Source: Streptomyces thermodiastaticus
GTDB taxonomy: Bacteria > Actinomycetota > Actinomycetes > Streptomycetales > Streptomycetaceae
NCBI RefSeq assembly: GCF_014656135.1
Contig: NZ_BNBV01000006.1
Span: 1 to 64,000, forward strand
Direction of reading: 5' to 3'
Length of the DNA: 64,000 nt
Shown: positions 7,695 through 15,716 of the stretch, in pieces
Layout: each line of letters opens with the position of its first letter
How positions within the stretch are numbered: position 1 is the stretch's first letter
Program-made: the position numbers and the translations under genes
Notes under the pieces: generated by a model
The model's input: only the letters and a program-made list of their open reading frames with translations
What the model was told of the DNA's origin: nothing
Database searches by the model: none

Positions 7695-8912
7695 ATGGAC
7701 TACTGCACCACGTGCCGACGGCACCTCAACGGCGCCCTGGTATGTCCCGGTTGCGGTGCATACGCACCGGACATAGCCCCGAACTCCACCGCCGACTCCG
7801 CGGCGCTCTACGCACCGGGCCCCGCCGCGGACGCCCTGGCCGCGCCGTACCCGGTGCCCACGCCGGGGTCCGGACGGCCGTACACGACACGCCCCGGTGA
7901 GGCGTCCGCCACCGGTACCGGCGAGGCACCCACCGGTATCGAGGGGACCTCCACCGGTTCGGGGAAGACCCTCACCGGTTTCGAGAAGACTCCCACCGGT
8001 GCCTGGAAGACCCGCACCGCCGGTTTCGGCCAGACACCAGCTCCTGCTCCCGGTGAGACACCGGGCACCGCCCGCGGTGCCGAGTCCGCCGCCGGTCTCG
8101 CCGCCGCCCCGGCCGTCTCCGGTGCCCCGGCCGTCTCCGGTGCCCCGGCCGTCTCCGGTGCCCCGGCCGTCTCCGGTGCTCCGGCCGGCCCGGAGGACGC
8201 CGAGCCGGTGCCCGGCTTCCCCCCGGCCGTGGTGCGGGGGCCGGGCCGGGCGGCGCGACGGAGGCAGCGGGAACGCTGGAAGAAGACGCAGCGCCGGGCC
8301 CTGGTCGCCACGGCCGTGGCTCTCGTCGGCGGCGGGCTGACCGTCGCCTCCATGGACCGGCACACCGCCGCGCGCGTCCAGGCCGCCCCGACGGCACCCG
8401 AGACGCCGCGCACGGACACCGTGAGCAGCCGGCTGCCCGACCGTACCGACCCGGCGACCACGCCCGACGACGACGCGAAGGCCACCTCCTCCGCACGGCA
8501 CAGCACGCCCGCCAGCACCCCGACGGACAGCGGCCGGCCCACCGCGCAGCACGGCACCGCCTCCGCACAGTCCGACCGCACGCAGGTCATGCACGCCGCA
8601 TCGGACCCCTCCGGCCGCACGAGCGCAGCGCACACCAGCGGCCGGACCGCGCCGTCGGACGCGAAGCCCACCGAGCAGTCGACCGCCCCGAACACCGGGT
8701 CCACGCCGTCCACCGGTTCCACGGACGAGGGGTCCGGGTCCGGCAGCACGGGACAACCCTCTCCGGGTTCCACCGAACCTGACGAAACCGGCAGCACACC
8801 CGCGCCCGACGACTCCACGGCACCGCCCGCCTCGTCGTCCGGTTCCTCCTCGTCCACCTCGTCGCACTCGTCCCAGGGACTGTGCCTGCTGGGGCTGATC
8901 TGCGTCCGCTGA
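7695..8912 (+). CDS. SCO2400-like zinc-ribbon membrane protein with disordered tail
   Basis: A 405-residue protein. It begins MDYCTTCRRHLNGALVCPGCGAY, a CxxC-9-CxxC zinc ribbon (Cys 4, 7, 17, 20) typical of the streptomycete SCO2400-type family. The ribbon is followed by low-complexity PTG/AP-rich sequence with four APAVSG repeats, a basic RAARRRQRERWKKTQRR patch, one hydrophobic segment (LVATAVALVGGGLTVAS) and a long Ser/Thr/Pro-rich tail ending in a hydrophobic CLLGLICVR. Function is unknown; an anchored sensor or scaffold is plausible. The ATG at 7695 has an AGGA about 8 bases upstream; an in-frame ATG at 7686 is possible. Confidence 0.72.
   Translation: MDYCTTCRRHLNGALVCPGCGAYAPDIAPNSTADSAALYAPGPAADALAAPYPVPTPGSGRPYTTRPGEASATGTGEAPTGIEGTSTGSGKTLTGFEKTPTGAWKTRTAGFGQTPAPAPGETPGTARGAESAAGLAAAPAVSGAPAVSGAPAVSGAPAVSGAPAGPEDAEPVPGFPPAVVRGPGRAARRRQRERWKKTQRRALVATAVALVGGGLTVASMDRHTAARVQAAPTAPETPRTDTVSSRLPDRTDPATTPDDDAKATSSARHSTPASTPTDSGRPTAQHGTASAQSDRTQVMHAASDPSGRTSAAHTSGRTAPSDAKPTEQSTAPNTGSTPSTGSTDEGSGSGSTGQPSPGSTEPDETGSTPAPDDSTAPPASSSGSSSSTSSHSSQGLCLLGLICVR
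8106..8177. repeat. In-frame 18-bp coding repeat, four copies
   Basis: Units start at 8106, 8124, 8142 and 8160 and read GCCCCGGCCGTCTCCGGT, each encoding APAVSG. A fifth, diverged half-copy follows. The period keeps frame, so copy number can vary without breaking the SCO2400-like protein. Confidence 0.9.
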
Positions 8913-9020
8913 TCCGCGTCGTCGCGATGCGGACCGGGTGCTGTGCCTGCCCGGGCACCGCCGACTCAACTGATGCCACCATCGGCCGCATTGTCCGCAC
9001 CCGTGCCCGAGGATGGCGTC

Positions 9021-9623
9021 ATGACAGATGCCCGTACCGAACTTGCGCTGAGCAAGCAGGATCTTCGTGAGGTGACCGCGTTCGCCGCTGCGTGCGCGGA
9101 CGGGGTGCTCGCCCTGTTCGAGGCGGACCGGCCGGACGATGCGCGGCCGCGCGAAGCACTCGCTGCCGCTTGGGAGTTCGCGCGGGGCGGGGAGCGGGGG
9201 AAAGCCTTGCGCGACACGGCGTGGGCGGCTCTGAGGGCTGCCGGGAGCGCGGGCACCGAGGCCGCGCGCGAGGCGGCTCGGGCGGCGATGTCCGCGGCCG
9301 GTGCCGCATATCTGCATCCGCTGGCCAAGGCCACCCAGGTCAGGCACATCCTCGGATCCGGCGCCCACGCGGCGCGCGCCGCCGAACTCGCCGCGGGCGA
9401 CGATCCGGACGTCGGTGCCGAGCACATCGGCCGGGTGATGCGCCGTGCGACACCGGCCGTGGTCGGTGTGCTCCGGCGTTATCCGGCGGCACCGGCCGGC
9501 GGTGGGAGAACGGGTGAGCTGCTGCGCATGCTGGACGCCGGCCTGCGTGCGCGTCCCCTCGCCGCTGACGACCGCGATCCCGGCCCGGCCCGTCCGGCGC
9601 CCCCGGACGTCCCGCCGGCTTAG
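9021..9623 (+). CDS. Ala-rich helical protein, putative Imm-5-like immunity family
   Basis: A 200-residue all-helical, Ala-rich protein. Motifs LSKQDLREVTAFAAACADGVLALFE, AWEFARGGERGKALR and YLHPLAKATQVRHILGSGAHAARAAELAAGDDPDVG match what I recall of a streptomycete family annotated as putative immunity protein (Imm-5-like). That name comes from domain similarity. No toxin gene lies beside it here, so an immunity role is not supported by context. The ATG at 9021 is chosen over an upstream in-frame GTG because coding character starts at MTDARTELALS. Confidence 0.62.
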   Translation: MTDARTELALSKQDLREVTAFAAACADGVLALFEADRPDDARPREALAAAWEFARGGERGKALRDTAWAALRAAGSAGTEAAREAARAAMSAAGAAYLHPLAKATQVRHILGSGAHAARAAELAAGDDPDVGAEHIGRVMRRATPAVVGVLRRYPAAPAGGGRTGELLRMLDAGLRARPLAADDRDPGPARPAPPDVPPA

Positions 9624-9742
9624 GCACCGACTGCCCGGGGCTCGGAGACGGAACCGGGCTCGGAGACGGAACCGGGGCTCGGGCACACGCACCCGCCACC
9701 GTCGCCCGGTACCGCCTCGTCCGCCGGATTCCTGTTGCCCGC

Positions 9743-10636
9743 TCAGTCCTCGCCGCCCTCGAAGCTGGCGAAGTACGCCGCGGCCATGTCCTCGTCGGCG
9801 TGGCCCGCGGCGGCGGCGCGTGCGAAGCGCTCGGCGCCGGCGGCGGCCACGTCGAGGCGGACGCCGTGCAGCTCGCCCGCACGCACGATGAGCCGGGCGT
9901 CCTTCTCGGCCGTGGCCACGGTGAAACTCGGCGGCGTGAGACGGCCGCCCAGCACCAGGTCGGCCTTTGCGTGCAGGTAGCCCATGTCCAGGGGGCCGCC
10001 GGCGATGAGGTCGAAGAAGTTCTGCGGGTCCACGCCGAGGCCCTTGGCCAGCGCGAGGGCTTCGCCGGTGGCGGTGGTGGCCGCGATGACCCAGCTGTTG
10101 GCGACCAGCTTCACCCGGGTCGCGGCACCGGTCGAGCCGTCCTCGCCGGTCCACAGGGTGCGGGTGCCGACCGCGTCGAACACCGGGGTCACCGTGTCGC
10201 GGCCCGCGGCGGGGCCGGCGGCCAGCACGGTGAGCTGTCCGGCCTCGGCGGGCTGCTTGGTGCCCAGCACCGGGGCGTCGTAGAACAGCAGGCCGTGGGT
10301 GCGGGCCAGGTCCGCCAGCTCGGGGACCGACTCCAGGCCGACCGTGGTCGACTGCGCCCAGGCGGCGCCCTCGCGGGCCGCGCCGGCCGCCTCGCGCATC
10401 ACCTGCAGCACCGTGTCGCCGTCGAACAGCATGGTGAGCACCACGTCGGCGTCCCGGACCGCCTCGGCCGGGGTGCCGGCGACCTGCACGCCGCCGGCCG
10501 TCAGCGCCTCGGCCTTGTCCCGGGAGCGGTTCCAGGCCCGGACGGTGTGCCCGGCCCGCGCGAGGTTGCGGGCCATGGCGCCGCCCATGATGCCGGTGCC
10601 CAGGACGGCCACGGTGCGGGTGGTGGTGTCGGTCAT
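9743..10636 (-). CDS. NAD(P)-dependent 3-hydroxyisobutyrate dehydrogenase-family enzyme
   Basis: A 297-residue beta-hydroxyacid dehydrogenase. The N-terminal Rossmann fold shows GTGIMGGAMARNLARAGHTVRAWNRS, with an Arg after the second strand that suggests NADP preference. The catalytic Lys region TRVKLVANSWVIA and the C-terminal helical domain follow. Family members oxidise 3-hydroxyisobutyrate, tartronate semialdehyde or related acids; the substrate is not readable here. It stands alone on the minus strand, about 110 bases downstream of the glucosidase gene. Confidence 0.87.
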   Translation of the reverse strand: MTDTTTRTVAVLGTGIMGGAMARNLARAGHTVRAWNRSRDKAEALTAGGVQVAGTPAEAVRDADVVLTMLFDGDTVLQVMREAAGAAREGAAWAQSTTVGLESVPELADLARTHGLLFYDAPVLGTKQPAEAGQLTVLAAGPAAGRDTVTPVFDAVGTRTLWTGEDGSTGAATRVKLVANSWVIAATTATGEALALAKGLGVDPQNFFDLIAGGPLDMGYLHAKADLVLGGRLTPPSFTVATAEKDARLIVRAGELHGVRLDVAAAGAERFARAAAAGHADEDMAAAYFASFEGGED

Positions 10637-10745
10637 GTGGTCCTTCTCCTGCGGTCGTGCGGATCACCTGACCGCGAGTATCCGCCACCCGGCCCGCCCG
10701 GCACGGCAGCGACCACCGGACCATCCGCCTGAGGACGGCACCGGT

Positions 10746-12434
10746 TCACACGAGCCAGACCGTGGTGTCCGGTTCCAGAGTGCGCCCGGTCAGCGGGGCA
10801 CTGCTGAGCAGCACGTCCCCGGGCGGCAGGGCGACGGGCCGGCCGGAGAGGTTGCTGACGCACCGCCAGCCCTGGGACCGGGTGAAGGCCAGCACGCCTT
10901 CCGGGGTGTCCTCCGCCCAGGTCAAATCCTCGCCGGAGAGGAGTTTGCGGCGCAGCCGCAGGGCCGAGCGGTACAGCTCCAGCGTCGAGCCCTCCACCCC
11001 GTCCTGCGCCTGGACGGAGTACGAGGCGAAGCTCGCCGGCTGCGGCAGCCAGGCGCCGCCCGGCCCGAAGCCGTACGACGGCCCGGTCGTCGTCCACGGC
11101 AGCGGCACCCGGCAGCCGTCGCGGCCCTTGCGGGCATGTCCCGTCTGCTCCCACACCGGGTCCTGCAGCACCTCGGCGGGCAGGTCGGCGACCTCGGGCA
11201 GGCCGAGTTCCTCACCCTGGTAGAGGTAGGCCGAGCCGGGCAGTGCCAGCATCAGCAGGGTCGCGGCGCGGGCCCGGCGCAGCCCGGCGCGCTCGTCCAC
11301 GGCCGGGGTGCGGCCCCCGGACAGCAGCCAGGCGTCCGGGTCCGTGCCCGGCGGCAGCATCAGCCGGGAGGCGTGCCGGACGACGTCGTGGTTGGACAGC
11401 ACCCAGGTGGCCGAGGCTCCGGCGGCCCGCGCCACCCGCAGGGAGTCGGTGATGACCCGGCGCAGCCGCTCGGCGTCCCACGGCGCTTCCAGGTACTCGA
11501 AGTTGAAGGCCTGGCCCAGTTCGTCGGGGCGGGCGTACAGGGCACGGCGGGGTCCCGGCACCCACGCCTCGGCGACGGCGGTGCGCGGCGGGGAGTACGC
11601 GTCGAAGATCTTGCGCCAGTCGCGGTAGATCTCGTGGACGTCGTCGCGGTCCCAGTAGGGGTGGCTGCCGGGCGGGAGGTGGGCGAGGGCGGCCTCGCCG
11701 GTGGCGCGGAGGTCGCCGACGTCCCTGAGCGGCTCGTCGAGGTCCTTGACCAGGCCGTGGGCCACGTCGATGCGGAAGCCGTCGACGCCGCGGTCGGCCC
11801 AGAAGCGCAGTGTGGTGCGGAAGTCGGCGCGGACCTCCTCGTTGCGCCAGTCGAAGTCCGGCTGTTCGGGTGCGAACAGGTGCAGGTACCACTGTCCGTC
11901 GGGCACCCGCTGCCAGGCGCTGCCGCCGAAGACGGACTGCCAGTCGGTGGGCGGCTGTTCGCCTCCCGGGCCGCGCCCGTCGCGGAAGACGTACCGGGCG
12001 CGGGCCGCCGAGCCCGGTCCGGCGCGCAGCGCCTCCTGGAACCAGGGGTGCTGGTGGGAGCTGTGGTTGGGGACGATGTCGACGATCACCTTCAGGCCGA
12101 GCCGGTGGGCCTCGGCGACCATCGCGTCGAAGTCGTCGAGGGTGCCCAGGCGCGGATCGACGTCCCGGTGGTCGATGACGTCGTAGCCGCCGTCGGCGAG
12201 TTCGCTGGGGTAGAACGGGCTGAGCCAGACCGCGTCCGCACCGAGCGCGGCGACATGGGTCAGCCGTTCGGTGATGCCCCGGATGTCGCCGAGTCCGTCC
12301 CCGTCGGCGTCGGCGAAGCTGCGCGGATAGATCTGGTAGACGACGGACTGCCGCCACCAGTCGGGGTTCTTGGCGGACAGGTCCGGATGGCCGGCGGCGG
12401 GGCGGGAGCGGTGCGCGGTGGTGCGGTCGGTCAC
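10746..12434 (-). CDS. GH13 alpha-glucosidase / oligo-1,6-glucosidase
   Basis: A 562-residue cytoplasmic glycoside hydrolase family 13 enzyme hydrolysing alpha-glucosidic bonds of maltose-type or isomaltose-type oligosaccharides. WWRQSVVYQIYPRSFADADGDGLGD is the standard GH13 opening. The catalytic triad is D223 (DGFRIDVAHG), E289 (AVAEAWVPG) and D350 (VLSNHDVVRH). No signal peptide is present. Family knowledge favours subfamily 30-like alpha-glucosidase. No sugar ABC transporter lies beside it, so the physiological substrate is open. Confidence 0.9.
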   Translation of the reverse strand: MTDRTTAHRSRPAAGHPDLSAKNPDWWRQSVVYQIYPRSFADADGDGLGDIRGITERLTHVAALGADAVWLSPFYPSELADGGYDVIDHRDVDPRLGTLDDFDAMVAEAHRLGLKVIVDIVPNHSSHQHPWFQEALRAGPGSAARARYVFRDGRGPGGEQPPTDWQSVFGGSAWQRVPDGQWYLHLFAPEQPDFDWRNEEVRADFRTTLRFWADRGVDGFRIDVAHGLVKDLDEPLRDVGDLRATGEAALAHLPPGSHPYWDRDDVHEIYRDWRKIFDAYSPPRTAVAEAWVPGPRRALYARPDELGQAFNFEYLEAPWDAERLRRVITDSLRVARAAGASATWVLSNHDVVRHASRLMLPPGTDPDAWLLSGGRTPAVDERAGLRRARAATLLMLALPGSAYLYQGEELGLPEVADLPAEVLQDPVWEQTGHARKGRDGCRVPLPWTTTGPSYGFGPGGAWLPQPASFASYSVQAQDGVEGSTLELYRSALRLRRKLLSGEDLTWAEDTPEGVLAFTRSQGWRCVSNLSGRPVALPPGDVLLSSAPLTGRTLEPDTTVWLV

Positions 12435-12612
12435 GCGGTCTCCTCGTGGTGCGGTGCGGCGACACAGGGAACTGTGTCCCGTTCGCCCGATGGACGAACA
12501 CCGCCGGCAGGGGGCGAAAGGGGCGTTCGGTGCTCGCGTCCTGTGGCGCCGGGCGCGCGCGGCGCCTGGCGCACTCCGGCCGGGGCCGGCCGCCTGCGGC
12601 GCCCCGCGCGCA

Positions 12613-12981
12613 TCAGCCGGTGTCCGCCGCGCAGTGCTCCAGCAGACGGCGTATGTCCTCGTCCACCACCCGGTAGCGCGCCACGCGCCCCTCTTTGTGC
12701 CGTTCCACCACCCCGGCGGCCCGCAGCAGCCGCAGCGCCTGGGAGACGGCCGGGTCGTTCATGCCGGTGGCGATCGCCAGGTCGGAGACGGCCAGCGGTC
12801 CGGTGCGGTGCAGGGCGAACAGCAGCGCGAGCCGGTTGGCGTCGGCGAGCAGGGAGAAGCGGCCGGCCCAGGTGCGGACGCGGTCCGCGTCGCCGATGGC
12901 GGCGATCGCCTCGCACACCCGGTGGCCGTCGATGCTGCGACGGTTCGCCCGGTCGGGCGGCACGAGATGCATGGCGCCCAT
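12613..12981 (-). CDS. ArsR/SmtB-family metal-responsive repressor
   Basis: A 122-residue winged-helix regulator. FSLLADANRLALLFALHRTGPLAVSDLA leads into the recognition helix region GMNDPAVSQALRLLRAAGVVERHKEGRVARYRV, the ArsR fold. His and Cys residues near both ends (HLVPP, GHRVCEA, LLEHC) could bind metal. It is divergent from a NiCoT permease with a palindrome between them, so Ni or Co sensing is inferred. The ATG at 12981 follows a GGGAGGAG at 13 bases. An in-frame ATG at 13023 would start inside the palindrome without a ribosome site. Confidence 0.8.
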   Translation of the reverse strand: MGAMHLVPPDRANRRSIDGHRVCEAIAAIGDADRVRTWAGRFSLLADANRLALLFALHRTGPLAVSDLAIATGMNDPAVSQALRLLRAAGVVERHKEGRVARYRVVDEDIRRLLEHCAADTG

Positions 12982-13020
12982 CCTGTCAGGACAGCTCCTC
13001 CCGCACAGCGTGTGATTTTG

Positions 13021-13046
13021 CATACCTGCGTGGTTGTGCAGCTATG
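13021..13046. promoter_or_regulatory. Operator-like inverted repeat between arsR-type gene and NiCoT leader
   Basis: CATACCTGC (13021-13029) and GCAGCTATG (13038-13046) form an inverted repeat matching at 8 of 9 positions around an 8-base spacer. It is relatively AT-rich and sits between divergent genes, as expected for an ArsR-family operator. Binding is inferred. Confidence 0.55.
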
Positions 13047-13078
13047 CAGGCGGTGCCCGGTGCCCCTACGGTGGGCGG

Positions 13079-13240
13079 GCCGTGGTGTTCGGGAAGCCGG
13101 TGCGAGACCGGCGCGGCCCTCGCCACTGTGATCGGGAAGTTCCCGGCCCATGTCCCTCACGGGACAGCCACTGGCCGCTCACGCGGCCGGGAAGGCGGGC
13201 CGGGCACGCGGCACCCGGAAGCCAGGAGACCGGCCACGGC
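13079..13240 (+). ncRNA. Cobalamin (B12) riboswitch
   Basis: The leader of the NiCoT gene contains the conserved cobalamin-riboswitch blocks in order: GGGAAGCCGGTGCGA (13091-13105), the B12-box core GCCACTG (13122-13128) and GAAGCCAGGAGACC (13218-13231). The P1 stem closes with GCCGTGG (13079-13085) pairing to CCACGGC (13234-13240). In this class, adenosylcobalamin lowers expression of downstream cobalt-uptake genes. The permease start is 43 bases downstream, so translational control in the short expression platform is likely. Confidence 0.92.
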
Positions 13241-13282
13241 AGCTCACGGAAGATCCACGAGGTGCTGGAGCGTGATGACCGG

Positions 13283-14410
13283 ATGACCCTGCCCGACCCT
13301 GCCCGCACGACGCCCGACACCCGGGCCGGCACGAACCCCGGCGCCTTCCGCTGGCGGCGGGAGGACACCCTGAGGACGGCGGGGCTGATGGGGGTGATCG
13401 CCGCCCTGCACGTCGTCGCCTTCGGTGTGCTGTTCCTGCTCGTCGTCCCGCAGCACTACCAGGTCGGCACCAAGGCCTTCGGCATCGGCCTCGGGGTCAC
13501 CGCCTACACCCTCGGCATGCGGCACGCGTTCGACGCCGACCACATCGCCGCCATCGACAACACCACCCGCAAGCTGATGGCCGACGGCAAGCGCCCGGTG
13601 TCGGCGGGTTTCTGGTTCGCGCTCGGGCACTCCAGCGTGGTGGTGCTCATGGCCGCGCTGGTCGCGGGCGGCACCCGGCTGGCGGGCACCCTGATGAGCG
13701 ACGAGTCGCGCACCCACCAGGCGCTCGGCGTGGTGGGCACCACCGTCTCGGGGACGTTCCTGTATCTCATCGCGGCCCTGAACCTGGTCGCGCTGGCGGG
13801 AATCTGGAAGGTGTTCCGGGCGATGCGCGCGGGCACCTGGGACGAGCGGGCCCTGGAGGCGCACCTGGACTCGCGCGGCCTGATGAACCGGGTCCTCGGC
13901 CGGCTGACGAAGTCCGTCTCGCGCCCCGGCCAGATGTATCCGCTGGGCTTCCTGTTCGGCCTGGGCTTCGACACCGCCACCGAGGTCACCCTGATGGTGA
14001 TGGCGGGCTCGGGCGCGGCGTCGGGCCTGCCCTGGTACGCCATCCTGTGCCTGCCGCTGCTGTTCGCGGCCGGGATGAGCCTGTTCGACACGCTCGACGG
14101 GACGTTCATGAACGTCGCCTACCAGTGGGCGTTCTCCCACCCCGTCCGCAAGGTGTACTACAACCTGACCATCACCGGTCTGTCGATCGCGGTCGCGTTT
14201 CTCATCGGCACCATCGAGCTGGTCGGGGTCCTCCACGACAAGCTCGCTCTCGGCGACCGCGTCACCGGCTGGATCGCCGGCCTCGATCTCGACCACGTGG
14301 GCTATGTCATCGTCGGCCTGTTCGTGGTGGTGTGGGCGGTGGCGCTGACGTACTGGAAGGTGGCCAAGGTGGAGCAGCGCTGGGCGGCCCGTCCGGCGGA
14401 CACCCGCTGA
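13283..14410 (+). CDS. HoxN/NixA-family nickel/cobalt permease (NiCoT)
   Basis: A 375-residue membrane transporter. The signature HX4DH is present as RHAFDADHIAAIDNTTRK in the second segment, with the family motifs LGHSSVV and LGFDTATEV further on and about eight hydrophobic helices. NiCoT proteins import Ni2+ and/or Co2+. The cobalamin riboswitch in the leader points to cobalt for B12 synthesis. The ATG at 13283 has a GGAG 12 bases upstream. Transcription probably also answers to the divergent ArsR protein. Confidence 0.92.
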   Translation: MTLPDPARTTPDTRAGTNPGAFRWRREDTLRTAGLMGVIAALHVVAFGVLFLLVVPQHYQVGTKAFGIGLGVTAYTLGMRHAFDADHIAAIDNTTRKLMADGKRPVSAGFWFALGHSSVVVLMAALVAGGTRLAGTLMSDESRTHQALGVVGTTVSGTFLYLIAALNLVALAGIWKVFRAMRAGTWDERALEAHLDSRGLMNRVLGRLTKSVSRPGQMYPLGFLFGLGFDTATEVTLMVMAGSGAASGLPWYAILCLPLLFAAGMSLFDTLDGTFMNVAYQWAFSHPVRKVYYNLTITGLSIAVAFLIGTIELVGVLHDKLALGDRVTGWIAGLDLDHVGYVIVGLFVVVWAVALTYWKVAKVEQRWAARPADTR

Positions 14411-14427
14411 GCCGTCCGCCACGGGTC

Positions 14428-14481
14428 ACCCGCCCGGCCCTCGCCCGGGTGGCCTCTGCCCGGGCGAGGGCCCGGCGGGCG
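14428..14481 (+). terminator. Strong hairpin after the NiCoT gene
   Basis: GGCCCTCGCCCGGG (14436-14449) pairs perfectly with CCCGGGCGAGGGCC (14459-14472) around a 9-base loop, and flanking CCCGCC/GGCGGG extend the stem. There is no U-tract, which is common for streptomycete terminators. Confidence 0.75.
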
Positions 14482-14588
14482 GGTGATGCGGCGGCGCGAC
14501 ACCGGCGCGCTCACGGCACCGCGGCGCCCGGGCTGCGGATGCTCGAAGGGACAGCTCGACCGTCCCTGCTGCTGGGAGGCACCCGCCC

Positions 14589-15365
14589 ATGCCCCGTCCC
14601 GCCGCCCGTGCCCTGTCCGTCGCCGCGCTGTGCGCGGTCCTCCTGGTGTCCGTGACCGCGTGCTCGTCCGGCGCGCGGGGCCCGGACGCCGACGCGTCGG
14701 CCTCCGCCGCCGAGGCCACCCGGCCGGCCGTGACCGCCTCGCCGGCGCCGAAGGCGCTCACCGCGGTGCAGGCGGAGGCGGCCCTGCTCACCGAGGCCGA
14801 CATGGGGGAGCCGTGGCAGCCGACGCGGGGCGCCGCGACCTGGCACGACGGGGTGCTCAAGGCCAAGGCCGACACCCCTGCCTGCCAGCGGCTGCTGGAC
14901 GCCCTCTACGCGGACGAGCCCCTCGGCAGGCCCCAGGGCACGCAGGCGGTCGCCGGGTTCGACGACGTGGACGGGGCGGCGCAGCTGCGGCACCGGGTGC
15001 TCTCCCCGCGCCCCGCGGACGTGGACCGCTCCCTGGCCTGGATGCGCGGCATGGCGGACGACTGCGCCCGCTTCACCGCGACGACGACCCGCCACGGGGA
15101 GCAGAGCGTGCAGGTACGCGAGGTGGCGCTGCCGGAGGTCGGGGACGCCCGTCAGGGCCTGCGGATCGTGTTCACCGGCCCGGACGACTACGACGACCCG
15201 CCCACGCTGACCCTGGACGTTGCCGCGGTCCGGGTCGGCGCCGACGCGCTCACCATCAGCACAGGCGCCGAGGGCACGCTCGTGCCGCGCATCATCACGC
15301 GGGCCGTCGAGCAGGCCGTGGGCCGGCTTGAGAAGGTGCACGACGGCCACCACGCGCGGGCGTGA
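14589..15365 (+). CDS. Lipoprotein with sensor-like extracellular domain
   Basis: A 258-residue exported lipoprotein. The signal is ALSVAALCAVLLVSVTAC, with the lipidated Cys after SVTA. An Ala/Ser linker precedes a domain beginning ALTAVQAEAALLTEADMGEPWQP, a pattern seen in PknH-like or sensor-type extracellular domains of actinobacteria. Paired Cys at TPACQ and DDCARF could bridge. The ligand is unknown, and no kinase gene is adjacent. Confidence 0.72.
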   Translation: MPRPAARALSVAALCAVLLVSVTACSSGARGPDADASASAAEATRPAVTASPAPKALTAVQAEAALLTEADMGEPWQPTRGAATWHDGVLKAKADTPACQRLLDALYADEPLGRPQGTQAVAGFDDVDGAAQLRHRVLSPRPADVDRSLAWMRGMADDCARFTATTTRHGEQSVQVREVALPEVGDARQGLRIVFTGPDDYDDPPTLTLDVAAVRVGADALTISTGAEGTLVPRIITRAVEQAVGRLEKVHDGHHARA

Positions 15366-15387
15366 GAGCCGTCGCCGGCACGACGTC

Positions 15388-15669
15388 TCAGGCGACCATG
15401 CGGTCCACGGCGTCCTTGGCCTCCTTCAGGCCGGCGCCGGTCGCCTCACGGTAGACCTTGATGGCCTCGATCTGCCGTCCCGCCCGCGCCAGTTCGTGCG
15501 CCTGCTGCAGACGCGGGTCGTCGTCCTCCAGCCCCAAGTGGGCCATGATCAAATCGAGTTCGTGCTCGATGCGGGCCAGCCGACGGTCGGCGCGGGAGAA
15601 GTACACCCCGCTGCCGGCGAACTGCACGACGAGAACGGTGACGACAAGGGCCATGGCGATGGTGTCCAT
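15388..15669 (-). CDS. Membrane-anchored protein with bL12 C-terminal-like domain
   Basis: A 93-residue protein with an N-terminal transmembrane helix (MDTIAMALVVTVLVVQFAGSGVYF), a charged helix (RADRRLARIEHELDLIMAHLGLE) and a C-terminal segment AIKVYREATGAGLKEAKDAVDRMV that closely resembles the ribosomal protein bL12 C-terminal domain. It is not a ribosomal protein; such fusions are common and uncharacterised in streptomycetes. The ATG at 15669 is preferred over an upstream in-frame start because the membrane helix begins there. Confidence 0.78.
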   Translation of the reverse strand: MDTIAMALVVTVLVVQFAGSGVYFSRADRRLARIEHELDLIMAHLGLEDDDPRLQQAHELARAGRQIEAIKVYREATGAGLKEAKDAVDRMVA

Positions 15670-15716
15670 GACACCGAGCGTAGTGTCCGGCGGCACCGCG
15701 AAGGCTCAGTGGAACC

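Noticed and set aside
9021..9623. Toxin-immunity pair suggested by the Imm-5-like name
   Set aside because: No adjacent polymorphic toxin, secretion tag or DNA-damage effector is present; the name alone does not support a toxin system.
6996..10724. Very long minus-strand open frame (over 1200 codons)
   Set aside because: It is a shadow of genes on both strands: Arg/Pro/Gly-rich, without domains, and it crosses a minisatellite and several well-supported genes in other frames.
13034..13282. N-terminal extension of the NiCoT permease frame through the leader
   Set aside because: The stretch is the cobalamin riboswitch; the translated residues are not transporter-like, and a suitable ATG exists at 13283.
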